Below, piece after piece: positions 31,877 to 41,508 of a stretch of 64,000 bases of DNA. The notes beneath the pieces were generated by a model. It was not told the origin of the DNA. It saw only the letters and a program-made list of their open reading frames with translations, and did not search any database. Origin of the DNA: Shewanella electrodiphila (lineage in GTDB: Bacteria > Pseudomonadota > Gammaproteobacteria > Enterobacterales > Shewanellaceae); NCBI RefSeq assembly GCF_023283985.1, contig NZ_JAKIKU010000005.1, positions 248,001-312,000 on the forward strand. Direction: 5' to 3'. The translations under genes and the position numbers were made by a program. Position 1 is the stretch's first letter. Every line of letters starts with the position of its first letter.

Positions 31877-32557
31877 ATGACTAATGCTGATAACGTTAAA
31901 TCTAAGGCGTTAATGTTTAATCTTTTGGCTGAAATCTTTTATAGAATTCCTGATGAAGATTTAAAGGAAACGATATCTGAACTGAATACTTCATTATTCA
32001 TAACAAATCGAAATAATTCGCAAGAACGAGCTTTCATTTTGTTAGGTGAAATTAAAAGGCTGGCAATTGAACAACCTTTAGTGGAGTTAAAACAGGATTT
32101 TAACCGGCTATTTATTCAGCCAAAAGGTAAGACTGCTTACCCATGGGGCTCAGTGTATCTCAATAAGCAAAATCGTTTATTTGATCTAACCACAGTGGCA
32201 TTTATGGAATTTTGTAAGACACACCAATTAAACTTTACATTAGAGAAAAATGAACCTGTGGATCATTTTAGTTTAATGCTGGTGGCATTGATCCATTGTA
32301 TGGAACTTGATGAGGCCGAGGATAATAGTAGCTTAAATGACTTCAATGAGTCGTTATGTGAACACCCAGAAGCTAATCGAACGGCAACACTGTTAAAAAT
32401 GCACTTGTTACCTTGGAGTGGACGTTTTCTTGAGCTAGTTAATGAACACAGTACGTCTGGTTTGTATCGCGCAGCAGCAAAGCTCAGTCAGCTTTTGCTT
32501 GACGAATTGAAACATGAGTACAAGATAACTTTGGAACCTGTTGAGTTATACAAGTAA
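31877..32557 (+). CDS. TorD/DmsD-family molybdoenzyme maturation chaperone
   Basis: 226 residues, all-helical. The ELKQDFNRLFIQPKGKTAYPWGSVYL stretch and the EPVDHFSLMLVAL motif (E-P-x-D-H) are the family hallmarks. Such proteins bind the Tat leader of the catalytic subunit and hold it for cofactor insertion. The partner is surely the Tat enzyme at 28217. It is transcribed separately, since tandem terminators and an antisense gene lie between. Confidence 0.92.
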   Translation: MTNADNVKSKALMFNLLAEIFYRIPDEDLKETISELNTSLFITNRNNSQERAFILLGEIKRLAIEQPLVELKQDFNRLFIQPKGKTAYPWGSVYLNKQNRLFDLTTVAFMEFCKTHQLNFTLEKNEPVDHFSLMLVALIHCMELDEAEDNSSLNDFNESLCEHPEANRTATLLKMHLLPWSGRFLELVNEHSTSGLYRAAAKLSQLLLDELKHEYKITLEPVELYK

Positions 32558-32613
32558 ACACTCAGATAGCCTGTTGGCGAATATGATGAAGTTGGTTGGT
32601 TAATTTGATGAAG

Positions 32614-32652
32614 AAGCCAGAAGGTCATTTAGGATGACGTTCTGGCTTTTTA
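32614..32652. terminator. Terminator between the chaperone and amylase genes
   Basis: A 14-bp stem with one G-G mismatch (32614-32628 with 32634-32648) followed by T-rich sequence on the plus strand. It sits between convergent genes. Confidence 0.85.
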
Positions 32653-32712
32653 GTTTAATTTTTACCCTGTCTTTAAAACCAAGAATCTACTATAAAATCT
32701 TGAGTTTAAGGC

Positions 32713-34782
32713 TTATAAATCAACGGCTAAAACTTGCGATTCAAGCGGATTCAGTTTGATGCTGATTGTGCCAGCCGCTGCTTGATTGATACTAAGTTGT
32801 TGTGATTGCTTTTTATCGTCAAGTAAATCGACTAATTGATATTGAGCAGCAGTTAATTTGGCAGCGCTGATTAATTCAGTCGGTAGCGATAAAGTAAAAG
32901 ATGCCTTATCTGAAGAGCTAAAGTTTGTAACCACAATGATGAATTGTTCATCGTTATAACGACTAAAAGCGAATGTGCTGTCATTGTATTGATTATTGGC
33001 ATTTAGACTAAGACTATCAGTTGAGCTATTAACTTCATTTTCAGCTTGTTCACTCAAACGGTTTATACTATCTAGCTCATAATACTCGCCTGTAAGTGCA
33101 GGGGCGGTATGGCTGAGGTTTAATAGGGTTTGGTAATACTGACGAAGTGATTTTTCACTTGCTGACGATTGACCGCCATCAAAGGCACCATTGTTCATCC
33201 AGCGCTGGTGTGCTGGCACGCCCACATAATCAAAAATACTGGTTCTTGTAGCTTGTCCAAAGCCTGCATTTTCAGCGCCTTGTTCACCAACATCTTGACC
33301 AAAATATATAAGGGTTGGAGAGCGACTTATGGTTGTAGACACAACCATAGCTGGCAACGCTGCCTCTGATGTACCAGCAAAGTCATCAGTATGAATACGT
33401 TGCTCGTCATGGTTTTCTAAAAAGTGCAGCATATGTTGTTCAATATCCATCACTTTAGCTTGATCAACCGCGATTTGTGCGGTTGATGTTTTGCCATGAA
33501 TAATGTCTTTTAATGTGTCGTATAAATCGACTTTATCGTACAGATAATCCATTTTTCCTAAATGAATAAAATCGCGATAAAGGCTAGGGTTATAGACTTC
33601 AGCCAGTAAAAATGCATTAGGTTTGATATGTTTAATATTACTGTTTAAGTAACTCCAAAACTCGACGGGCACCATTTCGGCCATATCATAACGAAATCCA
33701 TCAACGCCTTTAGCTAACCAATATTGTGTGATGTCTTTAAATTTGATCCAAGACTCTGGTATCTCAGCGGCATTTTGTGATTGCCAAAATGCATAGTGCT
33801 CAGTAACACTTTTGTCTGCAAAAACTTTTGGTAGAGCTGGGAAGTCGTAACTGCCGTCTGGTTTAACACCGTAGTTTACCTTAACAGTTTCATACCAATC
33901 ATTTGCATGAGGTTTAGCCAAACGGGAACCGTTACCTGTCCATTTAGCTGGTTTTTCTTCAAACATTCCATCGGCCAGAGGGTGCTGTTCACCTCCTAGC
34001 GGCTGATAGCCATTAATGGCGTCGGGTACGGCAAACTCTGAATCAACCACATAATAGAAGTTATTGTTTTTGTCGTATTCAACTTGAGTATTATCATTTT
34101 GGCCAAATTGACGATTTTTAGGTAACAGGGCTGCTTGAGTCGGATCATTTGCGTCTAATGATTGGTAATCTCTTGCTACATGATTCGGCACAATATCAAT
34201 AATAACTTGCATGCCATTATCATGAGTTCGTTTGATTAATGCTTCAAATTCGGCTAAACGTTGCTGTGGGTTATCTGCTAAGTCGGGATTAACATTGTAG
34301 TAATCCTTTACTGCATAAGGTGACCCCGCACGACCTTTTACGACATCAGGGTCGTCATTACTAATACCAAATTCAGTGTAGTCATTGATTAATGCATGGT
34401 GCGGAATACCCGTATACCAAAGGTGAGTAGTGCCTAATGATTTGATGTCTTGTAGGGCTATGTCGGTAAAGTCGCTGAATTTACCCACACCATTTTCTGC
34501 GATGGTTCCCCAAGGCTTATTTGTGGTGTTGGTATTACCGTATAAACGGGTGAAGACTTGGTACACCACGGGTTTTCCTGTTAAAGGCTCAGACATCAAT
34601 TCCTTTTCAGTTTTAGCTGACGATGAAGATTCCATTAATGAATTTTCTACTGGAGTCTGCTTAGTGCAGCCGACCATGAATAATGCGGCAGCGCACATGC
34701 TTAATCTTATAATAGAAGATTTCTTGTTTGCTAATGCATTCGTGTTATGTAATAAACTTATGCTTGGTAATAAAGTCGACAT
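32713..34782 (-). CDS. GH13 alpha-amylase, lipoprotein
   Basis: 689 residues. A long n-region and hydrophobic core end in a lipobox (LFMVGC), so it is a lipoprotein. The four GH13 regions are seen: DIVPNHV, GFRYDMAEMV (nucleophile Asp), LLAEVYNP (acid Glu) and FLENHDEQR. A C-terminal beta domain follows (about 590-689). It should cut internal alpha-1,4 bonds of starch or long maltodextrins at the cell surface or in the periplasm. ATG at 34782 has AGAGA upstream. Last gene of the receptor-halogenase-GH13-GH13 run. Confidence 0.92.
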   Translation of the reverse strand: MSTLLPSISLLHNTNALANKKSSIIRLSMCAAALFMVGCTKQTPVENSLMESSSSAKTEKELMSEPLTGKPVVYQVFTRLYGNTNTTNKPWGTIAENGVGKFSDFTDIALQDIKSLGTTHLWYTGIPHHALINDYTEFGISNDDPDVVKGRAGSPYAVKDYYNVNPDLADNPQQRLAEFEALIKRTHDNGMQVIIDIVPNHVARDYQSLDANDPTQAALLPKNRQFGQNDNTQVEYDKNNNFYYVVDSEFAVPDAINGYQPLGGEQHPLADGMFEEKPAKWTGNGSRLAKPHANDWYETVKVNYGVKPDGSYDFPALPKVFADKSVTEHYAFWQSQNAAEIPESWIKFKDITQYWLAKGVDGFRYDMAEMVPVEFWSYLNSNIKHIKPNAFLLAEVYNPSLYRDFIHLGKMDYLYDKVDLYDTLKDIIHGKTSTAQIAVDQAKVMDIEQHMLHFLENHDEQRIHTDDFAGTSEAALPAMVVSTTISRSPTLIYFGQDVGEQGAENAGFGQATRTSIFDYVGVPAHQRWMNNGAFDGGQSSASEKSLRQYYQTLLNLSHTAPALTGEYYELDSINRLSEQAENEVNSSTDSLSLNANNQYNDSTFAFSRYNDEQFIIVVTNFSSSDKASFTLSLPTELISAAKLTAAQYQLVDLLDDKKQSQQLSINQAAAGTISIKLNPLESQVLAVDL

Positions 34783-34844
34783 AGTTATCTCTTATGACAG
34801 CGTTATAATTTTAGTTGTTTCTGCGTTATCTCAAAGGAAAGAGA

Positions 34845-36743
34845 TTATTTTGATAGCGTTAAGATAATGACACCTTTCTCTTTTAATGTGAGCGACTTAT
34901 CTAATGAATACGAATGTTGTGAGAAGATATTTTCGCCGTTTTTATTGTCACCAATAACATCTTTAAAACGAGATAGATCCAGTTGCTGTGGCTGGTCGTT
35001 TTTATTGTAAATTATCAGTACGGTTTCATCTCTATTAGCAGCTTTGTAACGTCTTGCTTGTATATAAACCCCGTCTTTAGGCACGTAGTGAGATAACGCA
35101 CCTTGCTGCAGCGCTAATGAAATTTTTCGAAAATTAAGTAAGGTTTTATTAAATGCTAATGCATCTGCTTGGCGTTCAGATAAGTTTTGCTGTTTGAATA
35201 CGTTAACTTCATCATTTGCCCATCCGCCTGGGAAATCACCACGCACGAGACCGTCATTACGATCTTTTGTCGGGCTAGTCATCAATACTTCAGAGCCATA
35301 AAACATTTGCGGGATTCGGTTGCTGGTCATTACATATGTCATCGCCATTTTATACAATGCAATATCATCATTCATTAAACTGAAAAGGCGATTAGTGTCA
35401 TGATTACCTTCAAATAACACTAGGTCGGTTGGCTTTGCATAAACCACATCATTAGCGAGCATTTCATATAAGTTTATAAAGCCGCTGCCCCAGTCTTCAT
35501 TTTCTGTCAGGCTTGAAATAAGAACTTCATACAATGGAAAGTCCATCATGCTAGGTGTGTGTGATACATAGCCGTCGGCGTTTTGTTTTCCTGCTTGCCA
35601 GTAGCTGACTGTAATTGGGTTATCAGTCCATTCCTCACCGACAATATTGAAGTTTGGGTATTCATTCATAATAGCTTTGGACCAACGAGTCAAAAATGCC
35701 TTGTCTGCATAGGAATAGGTGTCTTCTCGAATGCCACTTAAGCCAGCATATTCAACCCACCAAATACTGTTCTGGATAAGGTAAGTTGCCATAAATGGAT
35801 CAGTTTGATTCATGTCGGGCATAGTGTCAGTGAACCAGCCATTTTCAAACTCAGATCTATCATCGGCTATGGCGTATGGGCCTTGAACTGTGGTTCTGCG
35901 ATGGCTGGTGTAGATGATGTCTTGAGGGTTTTGTTGCCATTGTTTTTGGCCATTAATCCAGGTTGACGTTGGGAAGTCAGCCATCCACCGATGCCCTGAA
36001 CCCATATGGTTTACAATGACATCCTTGATGATCCCAATACCAAACTGCTGTGCTTCTTCCACTAATGATTTGTATTCTTCATTACTGCCAAAGCGAGGAT
36101 CTATGTTGTAAAAATCAGTTGTTGAATAACCATGGTAGGAATATTGAGCTTGGTTATTTTCTAGTAACGGGTTTATCCATAATTGGGTGACACCTAAGTC
36201 TTGTAAATAAGGTAGCGATTTACGTATTCCCATAATATCACCGCCATGACGACCATCTTTATCGCTGCGATTGACGCTTTCAAGCATTCTAGGGTGATTA
36301 TCATTATCAGGGTTGCCATTAACAAAACGGTCGGGGGTGATGAGATAAATGACATCTTTGTTGCTAAAGCCTTGTCTATCACGTGAGCCAACTTCACGAG
36401 CTTGTATTGAGTAATCAAAGCTTTGAATAAATGTGTCGTTATCATAAAGACCGAACTGCAAGGTTTGAGGTTGAGCATTTTTCAAATCAAGGTCGATGAA
36501 AAGGTGATTTGGGCTAGTTGATTGATGAGTTTGCTTTAGTTTTACACCCTGAGATTGATCTAACTTAACCTGCATTTGACTAATGCTCTCGCCATATACC
36601 AGTATTTGTAAGCTGCTATTTTCCATATCAGCCCACCATGATTCTGGTTCAACAGAAAAATTGGTAATTTCGGCAAATGAAGGAGCTGAAAACATCAACG
36701 TAGCCAGTAGAGAATAGGTAAATTTGTTGGGTTGATAAGTCAT
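34845..36743 (-). CDS. Periplasmic GH13 cyclomaltodextrinase/neopullulanase-like enzyme
   Basis: 632 residues with a signal peptide (SLLATLMFSAPSFA-EI). An N-terminal beta-sandwich like the Cyc-maltodext_N domain (FSVEPESWWADMENSSLQILVYG) precedes the GH13 barrel. Conserved regions: DVIVNHMG, GIREDTYSYAD (nucleophile Asp), NIVGEEW (acid Glu) and FEGNHDTNR. This layout matches SusA-like neopullulanases and cyclomaltodextrinases, which split cyclodextrins, pullulan and maltodextrins into maltose and glucose. It is 71 bases downstream of the halogenase gene and 62 upstream of the lipoprotein amylase gene, in one operon. Confidence 0.93.
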   Translation of the reverse strand: MTYQPNKFTYSLLATLMFSAPSFAEITNFSVEPESWWADMENSSLQILVYGESISQMQVKLDQSQGVKLKQTHQSTSPNHLFIDLDLKNAQPQTLQFGLYDNDTFIQSFDYSIQAREVGSRDRQGFSNKDVIYLITPDRFVNGNPDNDNHPRMLESVNRSDKDGRHGGDIMGIRKSLPYLQDLGVTQLWINPLLENNQAQYSYHGYSTTDFYNIDPRFGSNEEYKSLVEEAQQFGIGIIKDVIVNHMGSGHRWMADFPTSTWINGQKQWQQNPQDIIYTSHRRTTVQGPYAIADDRSEFENGWFTDTMPDMNQTDPFMATYLIQNSIWWVEYAGLSGIREDTYSYADKAFLTRWSKAIMNEYPNFNIVGEEWTDNPITVSYWQAGKQNADGYVSHTPSMMDFPLYEVLISSLTENEDWGSGFINLYEMLANDVVYAKPTDLVLFEGNHDTNRLFSLMNDDIALYKMAMTYVMTSNRIPQMFYGSEVLMTSPTKDRNDGLVRGDFPGGWANDEVNVFKQQNLSERQADALAFNKTLLNFRKISLALQQGALSHYVPKDGVYIQARRYKAANRDETVLIIYNKNDQPQQLDLSRFKDVIGDNKNGENIFSQHSYSLDKSLTLKEKGVIILTLSK

Positions 36744-36814
36744 GTTGAAACCTTTTATTCTTTTTTAATAATTACTGTTTGCTAGAGAATATCTGTTAGA
36801 AACTGCGAGTAAAT

Positions 36815-38311
36815 TTATAAACGCTTGATGAAATCATCATGGCTTGGCATTTGACTGACTGCTGTTGTAATGATTTGCTTCACGTTAGCTAAAAACTCCT
36901 TAAGATCACTATCGGTAATATTGTTAGCAAGAGGATTATAATCATCTGGTTCAATACCTTGGCCTAGCAGCACTTGGACCCAAGCTGCCTCAGTAAAAAG
37001 CTCATCTTGGTGACGAGTAACCGTTCCAGTTGCACGAAACAATTCAATTTTTTGCTCTAATGAATCAGGTATTTGCATGTCACGACATTGTTGCCACAAA
37101 TCTGGATTATTTGAAGAATTGGCTCTGTTATTGACGTGATAATGCAGAATGATGAAGTCGCGTATTTGTTCAAATTCGAGTTTTGATTGTCGGTTATATT
37201 CATCAACATTGGCTTGCTGTATGCCATTGTGGGGGAAAAATTTAGTGAGGCGGATTATTGCAGATTGAACTAGATGTAAACTTGTCGATTCAAGCGGTTC
37301 TAAAAAACCACTTGATAGGCCGATCGCGATACAGTTTTTGTGCCACTGCATTTCACGACGACCGGTTTTGAAGTTGATTTTTTTAGGTTCTGCTAATGCT
37401 TTACCATCAAGATTATCAAGTAATATTGCTTTTGCAGCCTCGTCAGATATATGTTTACTGGAATAAACCAGACCATTTCCTGTGCGATGTTGTAATGGAA
37501 TACGCCATTGCCAGCCGGCATTATGAGCAATTGAGCGAGTAAAGGGCACTAATGGTTCAGATCGTTCACAAGGAACTGCATATGCGCTGTCGCAAGGTAG
37601 CCAGTGTTGCCAGTTTTCATAACCAACATTAAGTTGTTTTTCGATAAGTAACGCTGCAAAACCTGAGCAATCAATAAATAAATCACCGTTAATTACCTGA
37701 TTATCCTTTAAGGTAACAGACTTTATGTTGCCTTGGGAATTGAGCTGAGCTGAGGTAATTAAGCCTTCAATTCGATTAACGGACAAATTTTCGCTGTATT
37801 GCCTAAGCATCTTGGCATATAAACTTGCGTCAAAATGGTAGGCATGGGTAAGACCAGCTAATGGTGAACCTGCAATTTTATCTATGTCCGAGAACTTGTT
37901 TTCTTTAGCAGCCTGATAATTTAACGAATAGTCCCAAAATGACATGGCATGTTTGGGTTGTGACTTCTTCCAATAATGATGGAATTGGGTGTAGCCAATA
38001 TCTTTCCCCACATCGCCAAAGGTATGCATATAGCTGTCTTGCTCTTTACCCCAGTTCTCAAACTGTATACCGAGTTTATAACTGGCTTGAGTTTGCTTGA
38101 TAAAATCGGCTTCTTTGATGCCTAAAACACTATTGAATATTTGCAGAGGAGGTATGGTCGCTTCACCAACCCCAATAGTGCCTATTTCTTTAGATTCAAT
38201 AAGGGTAATACTTAATTGATTTTTGAATAATTTACTGAGCATGGCAGCAGTCATCCAGCCAGAAGTCCCGCCACCTACAATTACAATGTTTTTTATTTTG
38301 TTATTTTCCAT
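36815..38311 (-). CDS. Flavin-dependent tryptophan-halogenase family protein
   Basis: 498 residues. The FAD motif GGGTSGWMTAAML opens the protein. The family signature W-x-W-x-I-P appears as GWQWRIP, the catalytic Lys in QASYKLGIQFENW, and the conserved Glu in GFLEPLESTSLH. These features suggest a competent halogenase fold. Members encoded beside TonB receptors in sugar loci of Alteromonadales and Caulobacter are common, yet their role in carbohydrate use is unknown. No flavin reductase gene is nearby. It follows the receptor gene and precedes two amylases. Confidence 0.93.
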   Translation of the reverse strand: MENNKIKNIVIVGGGTSGWMTAAMLSKLFKNQLSITLIESKEIGTIGVGEATIPPLQIFNSVLGIKEADFIKQTQASYKLGIQFENWGKEQDSYMHTFGDVGKDIGYTQFHHYWKKSQPKHAMSFWDYSLNYQAAKENKFSDIDKIAGSPLAGLTHAYHFDASLYAKMLRQYSENLSVNRIEGLITSAQLNSQGNIKSVTLKDNQVINGDLFIDCSGFAALLIEKQLNVGYENWQHWLPCDSAYAVPCERSEPLVPFTRSIAHNAGWQWRIPLQHRTGNGLVYSSKHISDEAAKAILLDNLDGKALAEPKKINFKTGRREMQWHKNCIAIGLSSGFLEPLESTSLHLVQSAIIRLTKFFPHNGIQQANVDEYNRQSKLEFEQIRDFIILHYHVNNRANSSNNPDLWQQCRDMQIPDSLEQKIELFRATGTVTRHQDELFTEAAWVQVLLGQGIEPDDYNPLANNITDSDLKEFLANVKQIITTAVSQMPSHDDFIKRL

Positions 38312-38382
38312 AGTAATCGCCTTAGATTAGTTATTTTAAAATATGAGTTTTCTATTTGGATTATGGATAGTCATAAAGTAAA

Positions 38383-38412
38383 AAAGCCCCTGTAACAGGT
38401 TACAGAGGCTTT
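38383..38412 (-). terminator. Terminator between the TonB receptor and halogenase genes
   Basis: AAAGCC-C-CTGTAA pairs with TTACAG-A-GGCTTT (one mismatch, CAGG loop), followed on the minus strand by TTTTTTT. It lies 16 bases past the receptor stop codon and would let the receptor be made in excess over the downstream enzymes. Confidence 0.88.
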
Positions 38413-38427
38413 ATTGTCGTCGTTAGA

Positions 38428-41148
38428 TTAGAACTTGTAGTTCGCACCTAACATGTAGTTACGACCATAGTTTTGGTAGTCACGTACATGACGAGCATCA
38501 TCACCTGTGTAAGATGTGAAAGGCTCATTAGTTAAGTTATTCACCTGGAATAATACTGATAAGCCGTAAAGGGCATCAATACCACTTTCAGAGAAGTCAT
38601 AACCCACTTGTGCATCGACTACAGTTTCAGCTTTCACGTTAACATTTTGACGAGTCAAACTGATTGCGGTGACTTCACCTAGGAAATCACTACGGTAACG
38701 AGAGCTCACTCGTGCTTCAAAGCCTGAGTTTTCATAGTAAACAGTCGCGTTGAATGTTTTCTCAGATAAACCAGGTAACGTTGTTGGGTCGCTATCTGGG
38801 GTTTCTTTCACTTCACTATCGTTATAAGAACCACTCATTACAGTACCAAAGCCACCCAGTACATCAGCAAATTGACCGAAATCTAATGAGAATGATGCTT
38901 CAATACCTTGAACATAACCGCCATCACCATTTTGTGGTTGCGTGACTAATCCAATTGGGTTATCACCCGGATTTTGCGGTAAAATAGTACTGAAATCAAA
39001 AGCAGATTGTTGATCATAAACGTAGTTTTCTAAGTCTTTATAGAAAACGGCAACAGCAAAGTAACCTTGATCACTGAAGTAGTTTTCGTAACTGATGTCA
39101 TATTGACGTGCCATCCAAGGACGTAGTTCAACATTACCTGCGCTACCTGACCAGTTAACGCCGTCGTTAGGGTTTTCGTTATAGCTAAAGTTAACGTTTG
39201 CATTCATCTTATCCATACGAGCACGGGTAAGAGTACGTGCAGCAGCAAAGCGAAGCATTTGGCCATCTGCGATGCTCAAACCTAAGTTGATACTTGGTAA
39301 CCATTCAACGTAGTCGTCACCTGCAGTACGTGGAGTGAGAACCACTTCACCATTTTCTACAGTTGCAACAGTACCATCTGAACTTTGATCACTGTGAACC
39401 GCCTGTAGGCCGACGTTACCAGTTAATGGTAGGTCAAATATTTCAGTATCAAGGTTTGCCATGACGTATGCTGTTGAAATTTCTTCGTATACGCCCCAAG
39501 AGTTGGTCGCACGAGATAAGTCTACGTTTGCTACGTCAGTTTCTGTGTAATTTCCGTCATTATAAAAAGCTAATGAATCGTAACTTAACACATCACCCAT
39601 ACCAAAGAAGTCAAGCGAAGTAGGGCTAAGTAAGTATTGATCCGGTACAGTCATTACATAATTAGGATCAGTGCCGTCATAACCTTTAAGCGTTAAATAG
39701 TAACCTTTATCTAGCTTGGTTTTATCACGGTCTGTACGGTTAACACCAAATTCGATACTACGTACAACACCTTCGTCAAAGATGTATTCAGCACTTAAAC
39801 GGAAAGATTTTAGTTCATCTTCAATTTCAGGTTTGTTGATGAAACCATCTTGAGTGTTAGCACCTAATGGACTACCCCAACCAAGTGGATCGCCTAATTT
39901 AATAACGTTTGGATCTGAATAATCTAAACCGTGAGTAAAGTTGTAGCCACCATTGCCGTTGTAAGCAAAGCCTAAATCATCGACCGCGCCAACACCTGTA
40001 CCACGACCTGTGCCGCTGTAGCTTTCCATACCGATATCAGTACGTTCAGCTTTTGAAAGGGCAATATCAGCTTCAACAGACCAATTTTCACTAATGGTAA
40101 ATTTGTTATTCCAGCCTACTGATAGTGATTCAGCATCACGTTTATTGACATCGTTACGAACGACAACTTCAGCACCTCGGATAACACCTTCAGTGACTAA
40201 ACCATCTTCAGTAGTAATAGCTTCAACACCACCGTTTGCGCCCCATGCAGCAGGGATTTCAATACCACGTAAACGTTGATCATCAGTAAATTTAGAGTAA
40301 TAAAGATCAACAGTTGAATGGAAAAAATCATTCGGTGCATATTCAAAGACTGCTAACACGCCATCACGTTCAAGCTCAGAAGAACGAACAAATGGTTTAG
40401 CACCACCTAAAACACTGTCACCAGCATCATTTTCAGGGTAACCCCATGCTTGCCAGCGCTCTTCTTGGTTTGGAGACTGCATACGAGCATAACCAAGTGC
40501 AATACCAATTGTGTCATCAGCGAATTGGTCGATATATGAAATGCTGCCACGGTAACCCGTGTCTTCAGAACCACTGTTTAACGCGCCAAGGTCATTCATT
40601 TCGCCACGTAAACCAATAGCGAATGTTTGCTCGCCGTGTGCTAAAGGACTAATGGTTTGCATATCAACGGTACCACCAATGGCTTGAGCCATCACTGATG
40701 CATCCGGAGTCTTATATACCACGACACGGTTTAATAATTCAGAAGGGTATTGGTCAAATTCAACACCACGGTTGTCGTTAACTGAAGCCTGTTCACGACC
40801 ATTTAATGTCGCAGTTGTAAAGTCAGGCCCCATGCCTCGAATAGAGATGACGTTTGCACGACCATCTAGACGTTGAGCTGATACACCAGGTAGACGCGCT
40901 AGTGATTCTGCAATACTAACATCGGGTAACTTACCGATATCTTCTGCTGAGATAGCTTCGACAATTGATGATGATGACATCTTCAAAGATTGAGACTCTT
41001 GCAAGCTACGGCGAATACCGGTGACTTTTAGTACTTCAATTGATTCATCTGCAGTAACAGTATCTTCTGCTTCAGCTGCGTAGCCGTACATGCTTGTACT
41101 GGCAGCAACCATTGCTAACGTCAGTAAGCTTGGTTTAAATAGCGACAT
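38428..41148 (-). CDS. TonB-dependent outer-membrane receptor, maltodextrin candidate
   Basis: 906 residues with signal peptide (LLTLAMVAASTSMYGYA). The plug domain (SIVEAISAEDIGKLPDVSIAESLARLPGVSAQR, ISIRGMGPDFTTATLNGRE) and the barrel ending in an aromatic residue (GANYKF) match the Xanthomonas-Caulobacter subfamily of TonB receptors that take up oligosaccharides. Given the surrounding glycosidases, maltodextrin is the likely substrate, as for MalA of Caulobacter. It is the first gene of a minus-strand operon and is preceded by a LacI-type palindrome. Confidence 0.93.
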   Translation of the reverse strand: MSLFKPSLLTLAMVAASTSMYGYAAEAEDTVTADESIEVLKVTGIRRSLQESQSLKMSSSSIVEAISAEDIGKLPDVSIAESLARLPGVSAQRLDGRANVISIRGMGPDFTTATLNGREQASVNDNRGVEFDQYPSELLNRVVVYKTPDASVMAQAIGGTVDMQTISPLAHGEQTFAIGLRGEMNDLGALNSGSEDTGYRGSISYIDQFADDTIGIALGYARMQSPNQEERWQAWGYPENDAGDSVLGGAKPFVRSSELERDGVLAVFEYAPNDFFHSTVDLYYSKFTDDQRLRGIEIPAAWGANGGVEAITTEDGLVTEGVIRGAEVVVRNDVNKRDAESLSVGWNNKFTISENWSVEADIALSKAERTDIGMESYSGTGRGTGVGAVDDLGFAYNGNGGYNFTHGLDYSDPNVIKLGDPLGWGSPLGANTQDGFINKPEIEDELKSFRLSAEYIFDEGVVRSIEFGVNRTDRDKTKLDKGYYLTLKGYDGTDPNYVMTVPDQYLLSPTSLDFFGMGDVLSYDSLAFYNDGNYTETDVANVDLSRATNSWGVYEEISTAYVMANLDTEIFDLPLTGNVGLQAVHSDQSSDGTVATVENGEVVLTPRTAGDDYVEWLPSINLGLSIADGQMLRFAAARTLTRARMDKMNANVNFSYNENPNDGVNWSGSAGNVELRPWMARQYDISYENYFSDQGYFAVAVFYKDLENYVYDQQSAFDFSTILPQNPGDNPIGLVTQPQNGDGGYVQGIEASFSLDFGQFADVLGGFGTVMSGSYNDSEVKETPDSDPTTLPGLSEKTFNATVYYENSGFEARVSSRYRSDFLGEVTAISLTRQNVNVKAETVVDAQVGYDFSESGIDALYGLSVLFQVNNLTNEPFTSYTGDDARHVRDYQNYGRNYMLGANYKF

Positions 41149-41345
41149 CCATCTTTCCCCTTCTGAATGGCCAACAGCTCTTATAAGTAAGGTAGAGCTG
41201 TTAGATTTCTATTATTTATAATTACAGTCTTTATAGTATTTTTCTTCAGCTTGCTTAATTGACTGCATAAGCGCTGAGGTATATTTCCGTTTTGTTGCGG
41301 AACAGTGAAGATACTACTCCTAGCATTCTTTGCTCGACAACGTTA

Positions 41346-41359
41346 TGCATACGTATTCA
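41346..41359. promoter_or_regulatory. LacI-type operator upstream of the TonB receptor
   Basis: TGCATACGTATTCA, identical to the copy before GH97. Overlaps the candidate minus-strand -10 (TATGCA). Confidence 0.75.
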
Positions 41360-41494
41360 AAGATTGGATAGGCAAAAAAAGACCTTTTTTTTACTTTTAA
41401 TTAACATTCGAAAGTCATGTTACCGGCTATTTAAGTATCTGAATTATAGCACTAAACTCTCTAGTGTGTATTTTTGAAAAATGTATTAATTCTT

Positions 41495-41508
41495 TGCATA
41501 CGTATGCA
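41495..41508. promoter_or_regulatory. LacI-type operator, perfect palindrome, upstream of GH13 alpha-glucosidase
   Basis: TGCATACGTATGCA is a perfect 14-bp palindrome with a central CpG, as LacI-family hinge helices prefer. It lies 141 bases before the alpha-glucosidase ATG and 136 bases from the operator of the receptor, so looping between the two is possible. Confidence 0.78.

Noticed and set aside
34893-34910. TGAATACGAATG within the GH13 gene as a fifth operator
   Set aside because: Half of the palindrome is degenerate and it lies inside a coding region near the 3' end.
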